Below the pieces are notes generated by a model, which saw only the letters and a program-made list of their open reading frames with translations, was not told the DNA's origin and searched no databases. DNA of 64,000 bases from Mucilaginibacter sp. OK268 (GTDB lineage: Bacteria; Bacteroidota; Bacteroidia; Sphingobacteriales; Sphingobacteriaceae): assembly GCF_900103125.1 (NCBI RefSeq), contig NZ_FNJV01000002.1, positions 682,001-746,000 on the forward strand, given 5' to 3'. A program made the translations under genes and the position numbers. This document shows, piece by piece, positions 43,606 to 52,807 of the stretch; within the stretch, counting starts at the first letter, position 1, and each line of letters begins with the position of its first letter.

Positions 43606-44637
43606 CTAAAATCTGTTTTTTTCCGTAGTTGATCCTCGCTCTATGAGTTTAGACGGTATCTGTAGTTTAATTTTTGATATATCATGGCGATCCACACTCA
43701 TCTGTGACAATAAAAGATCAATGGCCGACTTTGCTATTTCATAAGTAGGTTGTTGTATTGTTGTGATTCCGGGCGGATACAAATTAAATATTTCATTATC
43801 ATCAAAACTGATCATGGCTAAGTCTTTGGGAATATTCAACTCAAGCTGCCTGATGCTTTCTAACCCCATTGTACCTAAATAGTTTGTCGTAAAAAATACA
43901 GCATCCATCTGCTTCTGCTGTTTTATAAAGGCTTTTATAGCGTTTATGGCTTTATCCTTATCGGTGTCAAAGGGTAATTTAAATATTAGCCTTTTGTCTT
44001 CCTTTATGTCATTAATTTTTAAAGCATCTTTGTATCCCCGTGTACGATCCTGTAACTGAATCAGATCCAGATCAGCGGTTATCAGGCCGATCTTTTTATA
44101 TCCGGCTTTTAAAAGATGATCAACCGCATTAAAAGCGCTGCCATGATTATCAACTAATACATGGGGGATGTCCAAACCAGGAAAATAACCATCTATTAAT
44201 ACTACAGGTTTTTCATTAGCTACCAGGTTTTGTATATCTTTCTCAAGCCCTTTCATCGGTGTGACTATGTAACCATCCACTAATTGCTGAGAAAGCATTC
44301 TGATTACATCCTTTCCTTTCTGGATATTATTGTTAGTGCTGCAATAAATAATTCTGTATCCTTCTTTTTCTGCTTCTTCTTCTATCACTTTGGCCATCGC
44401 ACCAAAAAACGGGCCTCCGATAGTTTCAACTACCAAGCCTATAACTTTTGAAACGCCGGTACGAAGCCCTACTGCCATCCGGTTGGGTTCATACCCATTT
44501 TTGGCTGCTACATCCAATATTTTTTTGGTTATCTCTTTACTAATACGGCCCTTGCCGTTTAAAACAAATGACACCGTTGTAATGGATGTATTGGTAAGTT
44601 TTGCGATATCCTTTATGGATATTTTTTTATTTATCAT
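43606..44637 (-). CDS. LacI family transcriptional regulator of the glycan locus
   Basis: A 343-residue repressor-type regulator. The start was placed at MINKKISIKDIAKLTNTS, since the HTH begins there; an in-frame Met 17 codons upstream is also possible. The HTH is KDIAKLTNTSITTVSFVLNGKGR, with the hinge helix at AAKNGYEPNRMAVGLRTG. A periplasmic-binding-protein-like effector domain runs from about 60 to 335. It lies directly upstream of susC in the same direction, with matching operators in between, so it most likely controls susC and its own locus in response to a sugar. The effector is unknown, perhaps mannose or a mannoside. Confidence 0.93.
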   Translation of the reverse strand: MINKKISIKDIAKLTNTSITTVSFVLNGKGRISKEITKKILDVAAKNGYEPNRMAVGLRTGVSKVIGLVVETIGGPFFGAMAKVIEEEAEKEGYRIIYCSTNNNIQKGKDVIRMLSQQLVDGYIVTPMKGLEKDIQNLVANEKPVVLIDGYFPGLDIPHVLVDNHGSAFNAVDHLLKAGYKKIGLITADLDLIQLQDRTRGYKDALKINDIKEDKRLIFKLPFDTDKDKAINAIKAFIKQQKQMDAVFFTTNYLGTMGLESIRQLELNIPKDLAMISFDDNEIFNLYPPGITTIQQPTYEIAKSAIDLLLSQMSVDRHDISKIKLQIPSKLIERGSTTEKNRF

Positions 44638-44709
44638 TATGTCTGAGTCTCTTGTGATTTTCAGGTTTATTGTATTAATAGCAACCAATTAGGCAAATAC
44701 CTTATTTAT

Positions 44710-44717
44710 CAAAAATA
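44710..44717 (-). promoter_or_regulatory. -7 box of lacI-type gene
   Basis: On the minus strand TATTTTTG matches TAnnTTTG, about 75 bases before the chosen start. No -33 TTG at the usual distance. Confidence 0.35.
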
Positions 44718-44820
44718 TAAATTTATAACAATGCTGCTACACTTAGTGTTTTATTACAGCTATTTAAATGGCATTACCATAAACGTTCTTTTTCTATAAA
44801 TAATATACTGAGCTACCGAG

Positions 44821-44840
44821 TTTGGTAAAACCTTTTAGTA
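44821..44840. promoter_or_regulatory. Possible LacI-type site before permease gene
   Basis: TTTGGTAAAACCTTTTAGTA matches operator O3 of the susC promoter in 18 of 20 positions, but its centre is CC rather than a symmetric pair. It lies 87 bases before the permease start and 183 bases upstream of the lacI-type gene. Confidence 0.45.
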
Positions 44841-44926
44841 ATACAGTATATAATTACTAAATATGCTTAAATTACCATTTTAAATTAACATCCCTTACTA
44901 CTAAACATTGATATACAAAAACTGAT

Positions 44927-46264
44927 ATGAGCATTACGCCCAAACTAACCCGCTTTGATCTTTCTATGATCGTTATCAGCCTAGTGATAGGGATGGGTAT
45001 TTTTGCAACACCTGGTGAGGTAGCTATTAGTTCAAGTAATCCTTTCCTGTACTTTGGTGCCTGGTTTTTTGGAGGAGCCGTTAGTCTATGCGGGGCCCTT
45101 ACTTTTGCCGAAATAGGGGCACGCTATCCAACTACCGGTGGCTTTTATAAGGTTTTTTCATACTGCTTTCATCCAGCATTCGCTTTTATGATCAACTGGA
45201 TATTGGTGATCAGCAATGCTGCTTCGGTGGCTGCTGTAGCACTTATAGGCGCGGAGTATATTAACCCGGTAATTATGCCTACAAGCCTGCAAAACGATCT
45301 GGGTATTAAGATCATGACCATTACATCAGTTCTTATTTTGTACATCATTAACTTTTTAGGGATCAAAATGAGTGCGCGAACCCAAAATGTACTTACCATA
45401 TTTAAAATAAGCATGATCCTTATTCTTTGTACGGCGGTTTTTAAAAGTCATATAACACCCGGTGATTATAAAGTTATTGTGCCACCTGACGATAATAAAT
45501 ATAATTTGAGTGCATTTGGGATAAGCCTGGTTGCCGTGTTTTTCACCTATGGTGGTTATCAACAAACTATCAATTTTGGTGGGGATATCATTAATGCCAA
45601 GACCAACATCCCCAAAGCAATTTTTACGGGGATGATAACAGTTATATTTCTATACCTGCTTATTAACTTTGCTTATTATTCGGTACTGGGCATCAAAGGC
45701 TTGCAACATAAAACTGCACTGGCAGCTACCCTGGCGGGGGCTATTTTTGGCGCAGTTGGCTATAAAATCATTTCATTGCTGATGTTTGTTTCGGTACTCG
45801 CGTTTATCAATGTTAATATTATGGCCAATCCAAGGGTTTATTATGCTATGGCCGAAGATGGTATCTTGCCCCGTCGCTTTAAGCACGTTAATCAACAAAC
45901 ACAAGTGCAGGAATTTGGCCTGAGTTTTTTTGTAACGGCAGTGCTCCTTATACTGTTTTTTATAAGCTCGTTTCAAAAGATACTCAGCTATGTCATGTTT
46001 TTTGATACCATCGGACTTTCCACAGCGGCCGTTACCATTTTTATTTTAAGAAAAAAAACCAAACACCTGGACAAAACAGGTATTTATACTATGAAATGGT
46101 ATCCTGTTATACCTATTATTTTCATAGTCGCCTATTGGTTTGTTACCATAAGCATCTTTATTGAAAACCCTTTAGCTGCGTTGATATGCCTTGGCGCATT
46201 TGTTACCGGTCTTATTATATACTTTATTACTAAAAACAGCCAGAAAACCATTATAATACCTTAA
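44927..46264 (+). CDS. APC superfamily amino-acid permease
   Basis: A 445-residue inner-membrane permease of the amino acid-polyamine-organocation superfamily with about 12 predicted helices. The first helix carries the family motif VIGMGIFATPGEVA, followed by GGAVSLCGALTFAEIGARYPTTGG in helix 2. It is divergent from the lacI-type gene and ends 2 bases before the PLP enzyme gene, so the pair is an operon for import and breakdown of one amino acid, probably a sulfur-containing one. The specific substrate is inferred only from the partner. Confidence 0.88.
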   Translation: MSITPKLTRFDLSMIVISLVIGMGIFATPGEVAISSSNPFLYFGAWFFGGAVSLCGALTFAEIGARYPTTGGFYKVFSYCFHPAFAFMINWILVISNAASVAAVALIGAEYINPVIMPTSLQNDLGIKIMTITSVLILYIINFLGIKMSARTQNVLTIFKISMILILCTAVFKSHITPGDYKVIVPPDDNKYNLSAFGISLVAVFFTYGGYQQTINFGGDIINAKTNIPKAIFTGMITVIFLYLLINFAYYSVLGIKGLQHKTALAATLAGAIFGAVGYKIISLLMFVSVLAFINVNIMANPRVYYAMAEDGILPRRFKHVNQQTQVQEFGLSFFVTAVLLILFFISSFQKILSYVMFFDTIGLSTAAVTIFILRKKTKHLDKTGIYTMKWYPVIPIIFIVAYWFVTISIFIENPLAALICLGAFVTGLIIYFITKNSQKTIIIP

Positions 46265-46266
46265 CT

Positions 46267-47427
46267 ATGGAGCTTTCATTTATATTAAATGAATTGGGAG
46301 AAGAAAGAGAAAATTACTTCAACGCGGTCTCGCCTCCCATCATACAATCAAGTAATTTCACTTTTAATACGGTAACGGGCCTCAGGCAGGCCATGGCCGA
46401 TGAATTTGACACCAATTTGTATTCCAGGGGGCAAAACCCAACATTGAGTATATTAAGAAAAAAACTAGCGGCCCTTGACGGAGCAGACGATGCTTTAGTA
46501 TTTAGCAGTGGTATTGGAGCCATAAGCGTTCCCTTACTCTCGCTGCTGAAATCCGGTGACCATATTATTGCCGTAGAGAATCCGTATAGCTGGACCATAA
46601 AGCTTTTCAAGGAGTTTTTACCCAAATTTGGCATAAGCACCACTTTTGTTGATGGTACCGTTTATGACAATTTTGAAGCCGCGGTTACTCCCCAAACCCG
46701 TTTGATATTTTTAGAAAGCCCTAATACTTTTAGTTACGAGCTACAGGACATCAAAAGAATTGCCCAATTTGCCAGATCACGTGGAATTGTAACCATGATC
46801 GATAACAGCTACTGTAGTCCTATATATCAGCAACCAATCAGTATGGGTATCGACCTGGTAGCTCAATCAGCTACTAAGTATATCGGCGGGCATTCAGACG
46901 TTGTAGCGGGTGTACTTACCGGTAGCAAAGAGCTGATCAGACAGATATTTGATCATGAATTCATGAACCTGGGTCCTGCCATTTCGCCACATTCTGCATG
47001 GCTGCTGTTGAGAGGATTAAGGACCTTGCCTCTGCGTTTACAACGTAGCTTTGAAAGTACCGGAGTTATTATCAAATGGCTACAGGATCATGAGCATATA
47101 CAACAAGTGATATGGCCTTTCAGTACCGGTTTTAAACAAACACAATTGGCGCATGAACAAATGCAAGGTTGCGGAGGATTATTTAGCTTCACTTTAAAAA
47201 ATTCTTCATTTAAAAAAATAGAAACATTCTGTAATAACCTTCAGCACATATTGCTGGCTGTTTCCTGGGGTGGGCACGAAAGTTTGATACTACCGTCGAT
47301 CGCATCCATTTCAGAGCAGGAATATACCGCAACAGATGAGCGCCTTCAATTGATCAGAATGTATGTTGGTTTAGAAGATACTGCGTATCTGATTCAGGAT
47401 CTTCAGCAGGCGTTGGCCAAAACTTAA
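46267..47427 (+). CDS. Cys/Met metabolism PLP-dependent enzyme
   Basis: A 386-residue PLP enzyme of the gamma-synthase/beta-lyase fold group, which eliminates or replaces at the beta or gamma carbon of Cys, Met, cystathionine or homoserine derivatives. PLP-lysine: SATKYIGGHSD, Lys204; Asp179 in MIDNSYCSP pairs with the pyridine nitrogen; YSRGQNPT contacts the phosphate of the partner subunit; the active-site Tyr lies in ENPYSWTIKLF. Arg for the substrate carboxylate is probably in the C-terminal domain. Coupled to the upstream permease. Sequence alone does not separate methionine gamma-lyase, cystathionine beta-lyase and cystathionine gamma-synthase. Confidence 0.9.
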   Translation: MELSFILNELGEERENYFNAVSPPIIQSSNFTFNTVTGLRQAMADEFDTNLYSRGQNPTLSILRKKLAALDGADDALVFSSGIGAISVPLLSLLKSGDHIIAVENPYSWTIKLFKEFLPKFGISTTFVDGTVYDNFEAAVTPQTRLIFLESPNTFSYELQDIKRIAQFARSRGIVTMIDNSYCSPIYQQPISMGIDLVAQSATKYIGGHSDVVAGVLTGSKELIRQIFDHEFMNLGPAISPHSAWLLLRGLRTLPLRLQRSFESTGVIIKWLQDHEHIQQVIWPFSTGFKQTQLAHEQMQGCGGLFSFTLKNSSFKKIETFCNNLQHILLAVSWGGHESLILPSIASISEQEYTATDERLQLIRMYVGLEDTAYLIQDLQQALAKT

Positions 47428-47457
47428 TTGAACAGTTATCGGCATCTCCAGATCATA

Positions 47458-48234
47458 TCAACTCGCCAGGTCATGCCGTAAAAAAGCCTCCCATGTCACC
47501 CGTCCATAGCTATTGGTTGGCCAGATATTATTTTCAGAACGATAACGGTCATATTCTTCGCTTTGAAGCGGCCGTACTTTTAGTTCATCTGTCCGGCTTA
47601 GTACATGGAGATATGTTTTTACCATTTCTTCAAATTTAAGCAGTTCAGGTCCCCCTACTCCACGAACCAATCCTACGGGTTCCCTTTGCGCTAAATCAAT
47701 CAGCAACGTTGCGGCCTCTTTTACTTCTATAGATTGAAAATGCATACCATCGGGAATGGCCAGTGTACCATTTTTTTTATCAAATGTTTTTAAAATAGAG
47801 AGTACATAATTATGAAACTGGGTAGTGCGTAAAACAGAAAACGGAATGCCGCTGGCCGCTATCATTTGCTCAACCCTTATTTTAGTTTGATAATAAGCAT
47901 AATTGCTTTTATCAACATTAATAATAGAGATATAAATAAAATGCAAGGTTTTATCTTTGTTTACCGCGTTTAGCAAATTTTGTGTACCCTTAATGTCAAC
48001 ACTCTGTGTGTCTTTCGGATTGCTTGCACAATGAATGATGATATCGGCATTTTCAGTTGCTTCCTGCAAGCCCCTATTTGATGCCAGATCGCCTTTTATA
48101 AGCTGTACACCGGCAGGAACGATGGCATTTTTCTTTGAGCTTAATACAGTAACTTCATAATTAATGGATAGTAACTGATCTACAACTTCTTTTCCCAGCA
48201 GGCCCGTACCTCCCGTTACTAATACGTTCTTCAT
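47458..48234 (-). CDS. NAD(P)-binding atypical SDR (NmrA-like)
   Basis: A 258-residue Rossmann protein starting VLVTGGTGLLGKEVVDQLL, the TGxxGxxG motif, followed by KGDLASNRGLQEATENADIIIHCAS. The YYQTK motif in YAYYQTKIRVEQMI retains the Tyr and Lys of short-chain dehydrogenases, so catalysis is possible. It is related to NmrA/atypical SDR proteins that act as redox sensors or sugar epimerases. It ends 31 bases from the convergent PLP gene and lies after the SnoaL-like gene in the same direction, so the two may act together. Confidence 0.85.
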   Translation of the reverse strand: MKNVLVTGGTGLLGKEVVDQLLSINYEVTVLSSKKNAIVPAGVQLIKGDLASNRGLQEATENADIIIHCASNPKDTQSVDIKGTQNLLNAVNKDKTLHFIYISIINVDKSNYAYYQTKIRVEQMIAASGIPFSVLRTTQFHNYVLSILKTFDKKNGTLAIPDGMHFQSIEVKEAATLLIDLAQREPVGLVRGVGGPELLKFEEMVKTYLHVLSRTDELKVRPLQSEEYDRYRSENNIWPTNSYGRVTWEAFLRHDLAS

Positions 48235-48288
48235 CTGTTAAGCTTTTGTGATAAATAATTGATAAGGTATAGGTTCGAATGAATTATT

Positions 48289-48657
48289 TTAGTTTGTGTT
48301 TGATTGATCTAAAACAGGTCGTGGATCAAATATTACCCTAAAGGAGCTTATTTTATCGCCTTTAACCTGGTACCATCCACAACCGAATATGGTAACGCTC
48401 CCCATATCAATATCATAAAACAAACACACATCATCTCCTTCAGCAATGGTCTTTTTCAGATCGTATTTAAATTTCATCTTCTCCATATCGTTCATATATG
48501 CCTCCGCCCCATCACGCGAACCCAGTACGCCTTTAAAGGTCATATCTGTTGTTAAATATTTGCGGGCAGTGGCAAAATCCTCTTTATTCATTGCATCTAT
48601 GAAAGCCAGTACCACTTCTTTAGCATTCCTGGTTAGTTCTACTGTATCTTTTTTCAT
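48289..48657 (-). CDS. SnoaL/NTF2-like protein
   Basis: A 122-residue NTF2-like protein; an in-frame Met seven codons upstream is an alternative start. Pattern: VVLAFIDAMNKEDFATARKYLT, DMTFKGVLGSRDGAEAY, and terminal strands YDIDMGSVTIFGCGWYQVKG. This superfamily includes isomerases and ligand-binding proteins. It lies 54 bases before the SDR gene and is probably co-transcribed with it; the combination of SDR and SnoaL fold is common in small redox operons. The function is not known. Confidence 0.82.
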   Translation of the reverse strand: MKKDTVELTRNAKEVVLAFIDAMNKEDFATARKYLTTDMTFKGVLGSRDGAEAYMNDMEKMKFKYDLKKTIAEGDDVCLFYDIDMGSVTIFGCGWYQVKGDKISSFRVIFDPRPVLDQSNTN

Positions 48658-48794
48658 ATTATTATTCAAACAAATCATTATTATATAATAATAAATAAAA
48701 CACCCTTAATGTTTCATAAAAAACAAAAAGGGCTTGTTAATGCCTAAACACTAACAATACCCTATATTAACTTGTTATGAAGAAGTTATGTTTG

Positions 48795-49043
48795 TTAAGG
48801 ATGTTTCCCCTGTCTGTAAACAGTATCGCATCGCTGCCAGTGATCTCTACCTCTGAAATGCTCAAATCTGTTTATCATAAACAGCATATTAGTAGTAATA
48901 AAGAGTATAATAACCAAAATGGCAGCCACCTTTGTAATGATGGCTAAAGCGGGCTTTTTTGAAAACCCACCAAAAACATAACCGATAATAAATACCATAC
49001 AGGTAATAAACAATATCCGTATGATGATAATTCCAAATCCCAT
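48795..49043 (-). CDS. Small membrane protein, unknown
   Basis: An 82-residue protein with two hydrophobic segments: FGIIIIRILFITCMVFIIGY (about 3-22) and ALAIITKVAAILVIILFITT (about 31-50), then a charged tail RGRDHWQRCDTVYRQGKHP. A GTG eight codons upstream, directly after the stop of the preceding gene, is an alternative start. No family recognised. It ends the minus-strand run after the TonB receptor and TPR-like genes, so it may belong to that operon. Confidence 0.6.
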   Translation of the reverse strand: MGFGIIIIRILFITCMVFIIGYVFGGFSKKPALAIITKVAAILVIILFITTNMLFMINRFEHFRGRDHWQRCDTVYRQGKHP

Positions 49044-49067
49044 GATCGTAAATTTAAGGATGAACAC

Positions 49068-49712
49068 TTATTTGTATTTGCTTAAAAGTTCCTGATCCTC
49101 GGCTTTACCCCAATGAGGATTTACACTGGTATCTGTATTTTGAAGCATTTTAAGGCTTTGCGTAGCCAGTTGTTTGGCCAGATCCTTATCGCCACCCCAC
49201 AGTTTTGGGGTATTATATTTAAACCACGCCGCTAGGTAAATAGTCCTGGGGTTATTGGGGTTTAACTGTTTGGCCTGGTTCAGGTACTGCTGGGCAAGCG
49301 GACCGTATTTAGGTCCATAGGTCATCATGTTAATGAACACCTTACTCTGGTTAATCATGCTCATCACCGTATACACCTCTGCCAGTTCCTTTTTCTGGTT
49401 AACTTTATCCAGCAATGATTCTGCCCTTTTGGCCTGTGCTTCGCCCCGGTTACTGTACGCTTCTATAGATTCGCCGTCATCCTGCAACAGGAAACCTATC
49501 CTCGCGTTACAATAAGCCGCGTAATAGTTGGGCAGCCAGTCTTTCGGCTGTGAGCCCTCGATCTTTACAAACTCCTGCTCAACGGAGGCGTAATCTTTAA
49601 CCGTTTTGGCTTTGTCTAATTTGGTAACGGCGCTTTGTAAATTGGTTTGCTGGGCCGATGCTGATAAATAGCACATCAGTATGGCCAAACCCGAAATGAT
49701 TAACTTTTTCAT
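49068..49712 (-). CDS. Secreted TPR-like protein, unknown
   Basis: A 214-residue exported protein with signal peptide MKKLIISGLAILMCYLSASAQ. The mature part is helical, with TPR-like spacing: DYASVEQEFVKIEGSQPKDWLPNYY, RAESLLDKVNQKKELAEVYTV, and LAQQYLNQAKQLNPNNPRTIYLA. The family is not identified. It starts 22 bases after the stop of the TonB receptor gene, so the two are co-transcribed and it may be a periplasmic partner of the receptor. This association recurs in Bacteroidota, which supports but does not prove a functional link. Confidence 0.75.
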   Translation of the reverse strand: MKKLIISGLAILMCYLSASAQQTNLQSAVTKLDKAKTVKDYASVEQEFVKIEGSQPKDWLPNYYAAYCNARIGFLLQDDGESIEAYSNRGEAQAKRAESLLDKVNQKKELAEVYTVMSMINQSKVFINMMTYGPKYGPLAQQYLNQAKQLNPNNPRTIYLAAWFKYNTPKLWGGDKDLAKQLATQSLKMLQNTDTSVNPHWGKAEDQELLSKYK

Positions 49713-49733
49713 GTTGATTGATTTTATATGGTT

Positions 49734-51980
49734 TTAATTATTGTTATTATCAAGAATATCGCTGGTGCGGTTAATACCGAAGCTCATAAAGAACCCAGCG
49801 TAATAATACCGGCGTGCAGGTAAGGTTAAAGGCATTTTGATATCGCCGTTAGCACTGTAGTTATAACCAAATAGCTGGTTGGTGCCCAGTAAATTATTAA
49901 CACCCACGCTAAAACCTGAAAACGGTTTCTGTTTCCAGCTTTTGAACAAGGACATCAGATGAGCCACCTGCAGGTTCAGCACACTATAGTTTTTAGTGGT
50001 GCCCTGGTCATAGATTCTGGATACGTTAATGACATTATCGTACCTGATGTTATAATAAGGTCTGCCGGTAGCAAAAGCATAGGAAATATTTACATAGGTA
50101 TCAATGTCCTGAAAGTTCTTTTTTATGGCGATAGTGGCGGTATGCGGCGTAGCAAAAGTTGGCTGTATCTCGTCCGGATAGTCTAAAAAATCACGTTTGG
50201 TATTGAGGTAAGTATAAGAGATCCAGTAATCGAGGTTTTTAAAAGTCTTTTTATCTCTGAAAAACAGTTCAATACCCCGGGCGTACCCTTTGCCATTATT
50301 ACTGATAACCGGCTCCGTTTTGATCAGATCCTTATACTGCTTGTAATAAGCCTCGATTCTGAAAAAACGATTATGCGCCTTTTTAGTATAGTTCAATACA
50401 TAGTGGGTAGCACTTGAAAAATGGAGATCGGTGGTTTGATACAGAAAATCATTCTGTGGTTCCTGGTAAAAAATACCGTAAGCAAAGTTAAATTGCCCCC
50501 CATCATTTAAGCGATAAGCCAGACTTGCCCTTGGTGCGATAACCCATTTGTTTAATAATGAGGAGTGTTCTGTACGCACACCTATTTTAGCAGCTAAATC
50601 ATTAGCCAGGTAAATATCACCCTCAGCAAAAGACGCCGTTAAATTATCCGTAAGGGCGATTGTGCTATCGTTTGATATACCATGATCATGCGAATAAAAA
50701 TGTTCGGCACCAAACCTGATTGCCTGGTTATGCGGGAACATACGGGTAAACACTATCCTCGCCTGTGCAAAATCATTGTTGATGATACGGTGGTTGTTTT
50801 TTTCGTTAAAAGGGTAATCAGGCAGCTTAATGGTTTGTCCATCATTACCTGTTAGGGTTTGTATCGTGTTCACCCGGCTATAACTATAAGCCAGACCCGC
50901 CTCAAGCTTCCAATCATCATTGAGATATTCGCGATAGCTCAAATTGTTATAACTGTTCATGCCTTTTACCTGGTAACCGGAGCGTAAAGCGGCACTGTCA
51001 ATATCAGGATTGCGCATCCCCACATTGCTGGTATTCCAGTTAGTATAAAACTTCAGCATGCCGGTTTTGCCGGTTTTTATCCTGAAATTGGCATCTCCTT
51101 CCAGGTACTCGGGTCCGCTGAAATAATTGATGCGCTGCGGTATAATAGCGTTATACCAGGTCTGGTTACTATATCTTAAAGTGACACCATAACTGCTCTT
51201 CTTATTTTTAGCCAGTTCTTGTATTCCTGCACCCATGTTGGCAGTAAAAACAGAGAAATAGGCCGATGATTTTTCAGGCAGGTCGACACTTTCCAGGATC
51301 AGGGCACTGCTCATGGCCTGGCCGTATAATGCTGAGTATCCTCCTGTACTGAACAGGATGCCATTAAACAGTATAGGGTTTACCCGTGCATACTGTTGTA
51401 AACCAGGCACCGCAGGGTAGTTGGGATTTTTAACCAGCGTACCGTCAATAAATTGTTTGGTTTCATCGCCGGTACCTCCCCTAACATACAAACCATCTGC
51501 CTCGCCTATTTGTTGCGAACCGGGCAATGACCGGAGTGCGAGGGCAACATCGGCATTGCTACCAGCAACGGTAAACGCATCAATAGCGGTGAGTGACGCA
51601 CCCTTTGCTTTGTCGCTTGCTTCAAATGAACCGGCGCTGATAATGACCTCATGAAGCGATTGGGCATCTGATTGTAAAAGAACAATATCCAGGTAGATGG
51701 ATGAATCGGCAAGGGTGACTTCTTTTTTGAATGATTTATAGCCAACTGAGGTTACCACCAACAATTGCTTCCCTTTTGCATTAGTGGGTAAATTGAAGGT
51801 ACCTGCAGTGTCGGTTTTAGTTCCCCCAGCTGTTGCTTTTAGTGATATGCTGGCAAAAGGAATAGCCTCACCGTTACTGTTTTTTACCGTTCCTGAAATA
51901 CGATGCTGCGAAAAAACAAATCGCGGCGCCAGTAAAAACAGGAAAGCAACTGCTATATATTTGATGATATGAATTTTCAT
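49734..51980 (-). CDS. TonB-dependent outer-membrane receptor
   Basis: A 748-residue receptor for uptake of a small ligand. Signal peptide (ending FVFSQ), carboxypeptidase-regulatory-like domain at about 27-105 (ISGTVKNSNGEAIPFASISLKA), plug at about 115-230 (SLPGSQQIGEADGLYVRGGTGDETKQFIDG), and a barrel whose C-terminus is GFFMSFGINRTSDI. At 748 residues it is much shorter than SusC and has no SusD partner, so the substrate is probably not a long glycan. Its promoter has 21-bp-period repeats shared with the DUF2306 promoter, so control by the upstream LytTR regulator is predicted. Confidence 0.92.
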   Translation of the reverse strand: MKIHIIKYIAVAFLFLLAPRFVFSQHRISGTVKNSNGEAIPFASISLKATAGGTKTDTAGTFNLPTNAKGKQLLVVTSVGYKSFKKEVTLADSSIYLDIVLLQSDAQSLHEVIISAGSFEASDKAKGASLTAIDAFTVAGSNADVALALRSLPGSQQIGEADGLYVRGGTGDETKQFIDGTLVKNPNYPAVPGLQQYARVNPILFNGILFSTGGYSALYGQAMSSALILESVDLPEKSSAYFSVFTANMGAGIQELAKNKKSSYGVTLRYSNQTWYNAIIPQRINYFSGPEYLEGDANFRIKTGKTGMLKFYTNWNTSNVGMRNPDIDSAALRSGYQVKGMNSYNNLSYREYLNDDWKLEAGLAYSYSRVNTIQTLTGNDGQTIKLPDYPFNEKNNHRIINNDFAQARIVFTRMFPHNQAIRFGAEHFYSHDHGISNDSTIALTDNLTASFAEGDIYLANDLAAKIGVRTEHSSLLNKWVIAPRASLAYRLNDGGQFNFAYGIFYQEPQNDFLYQTTDLHFSSATHYVLNYTKKAHNRFFRIEAYYKQYKDLIKTEPVISNNGKGYARGIELFFRDKKTFKNLDYWISYTYLNTKRDFLDYPDEIQPTFATPHTATIAIKKNFQDIDTYVNISYAFATGRPYYNIRYDNVINVSRIYDQGTTKNYSVLNLQVAHLMSLFKSWKQKPFSGFSVGVNNLLGTNQLFGYNYSANGDIKMPLTLPARRYYYAGFFMSFGINRTSDILDNNNN

Positions 51981-52008
51981 GACCCTTAGTTTTGAACCTA
52001 TTGATGAT

Positions 52009-52016
52009 CAAAACTA
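52009..52016 (-). promoter_or_regulatory. -7 box of TonB receptor promoter
   Basis: On the minus strand TAGTTTTG, a perfect TAnnTTTG. No TTG occurs at -33; instead a direct-repeat operator begins 32 bases upstream, the layout of an activator-dependent promoter. Confidence 0.65.
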
Positions 52017-52040
52017 TAGTGCCTGGTGTTATCTTTTTTG

Positions 52041-52071
52041 GAGAGTAGACGAGCGGGGAAAGTGTAGCGAC
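52041..52071 (-). promoter_or_regulatory. Predicted LytTR-type operator before TonB receptor
   Basis: On the minus strand GTCGCTACAC (52071-52062) and GTCTACTCTC (52050-52041), two direct half-sites 21 bases apart, as LytTR regulators need. The plus-strand core GTAGAC-N8-AAAGTGTA is repeated at 54660-54681 with identical spacing. Confidence 0.65.
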
Positions 52072-52093
52072 GAAAGCCGGAAGTGTTGGTAAA

Positions 52094-52807
52094 TTAATGC
52101 TCCAGCCTGTTCAATATTTTGGTAATATTTTCTTTATAGGATTCGCTCACAGGCACCTCTTTCAAGCCTATATAAACAAAATCGCGTTTTACTGTGGTGA
52201 TTTTATTAGCCGCTGCCAGGAATGATTTATGGGTGCGTATGAATGCCGGTGGCGGGAGTTTTTCTTCAATAGCCTTGATGGTCATGCGGGTAAGCACCGG
52301 TTTGGTTGATGACGACAAATGGATCTTGATATAATCTTTTAAGCCTTCAATATAATCGATATCGGCTATTACAATTTTCACCAGGGTATATTCTACATTA
52401 ACAAAAAAATCTTCTGGAACAGCGCTAGCCACTACCTTGCTGCTTTGTTGCAATTTAAACAGGTCATTGGCGCGGTTGCAGGCTTTCAGGAAACGTTCAA
52501 AACTAAAGGGCTTTAGTACATAATCAACCACATTGAGATCAAAACCTTCCAGCGCGTATTTTTCATAGGCGGTAACCAGGATAACCAATGGTGGATTGTT
52601 GAGCGTTTGCAGAAACTGCAAGCCGTTTAACCGGGGCATCTGTATATCCAGAAATATGAGGTCAATTTGTTCTGTTTGCAGGATCTCAATAGCTTCCAGT
52701 GGGTTTTTACACGTTTTAACCAGCTGCAAAAAAGGTATCTGACTGATGTTGTCTTCCAGCAGTTCCCGAACTAATTGTTCATCATCAACAATAATACAGC
52801 GCATCAT
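52094..52807 (-). CDS. LytTR family response regulator
   Basis: A 237-residue response regulator. The receiver domain (1-120) has the acidic pair VDDE at 7-10 and phospho-acceptor Asp54 in IFLDIQMPRLNG; the Thr/Lys switch residues are in ILVTAYEK and YVLKPFSFERF. The LytTR DNA-binding domain (about 135-235) contains VKIVIADIDYIEGLKDYIKI and FIRTHKSFLAA. It overlaps the kinase stop by 4 bases (ATGA). The half-sites upstream of the TonB receptor and DUF2306 genes have the 21-bp spacing known for LytTR dimers, so these are the predicted targets. Confidence 0.95.
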   Translation of the reverse strand: MMRCIIVDDEQLVRELLEDNISQIPFLQLVKTCKNPLEAIEILQTEQIDLIFLDIQMPRLNGLQFLQTLNNPPLVILVTAYEKYALEGFDLNVVDYVLKPFSFERFLKACNRANDLFKLQQSSKVVASAVPEDFFVNVEYTLVKIVIADIDYIEGLKDYIKIHLSSSTKPVLTRMTIKAIEEKLPPPAFIRTHKSFLAAANKITTVKRDFVYIGLKEVPVSESYKENITKILNRLEH

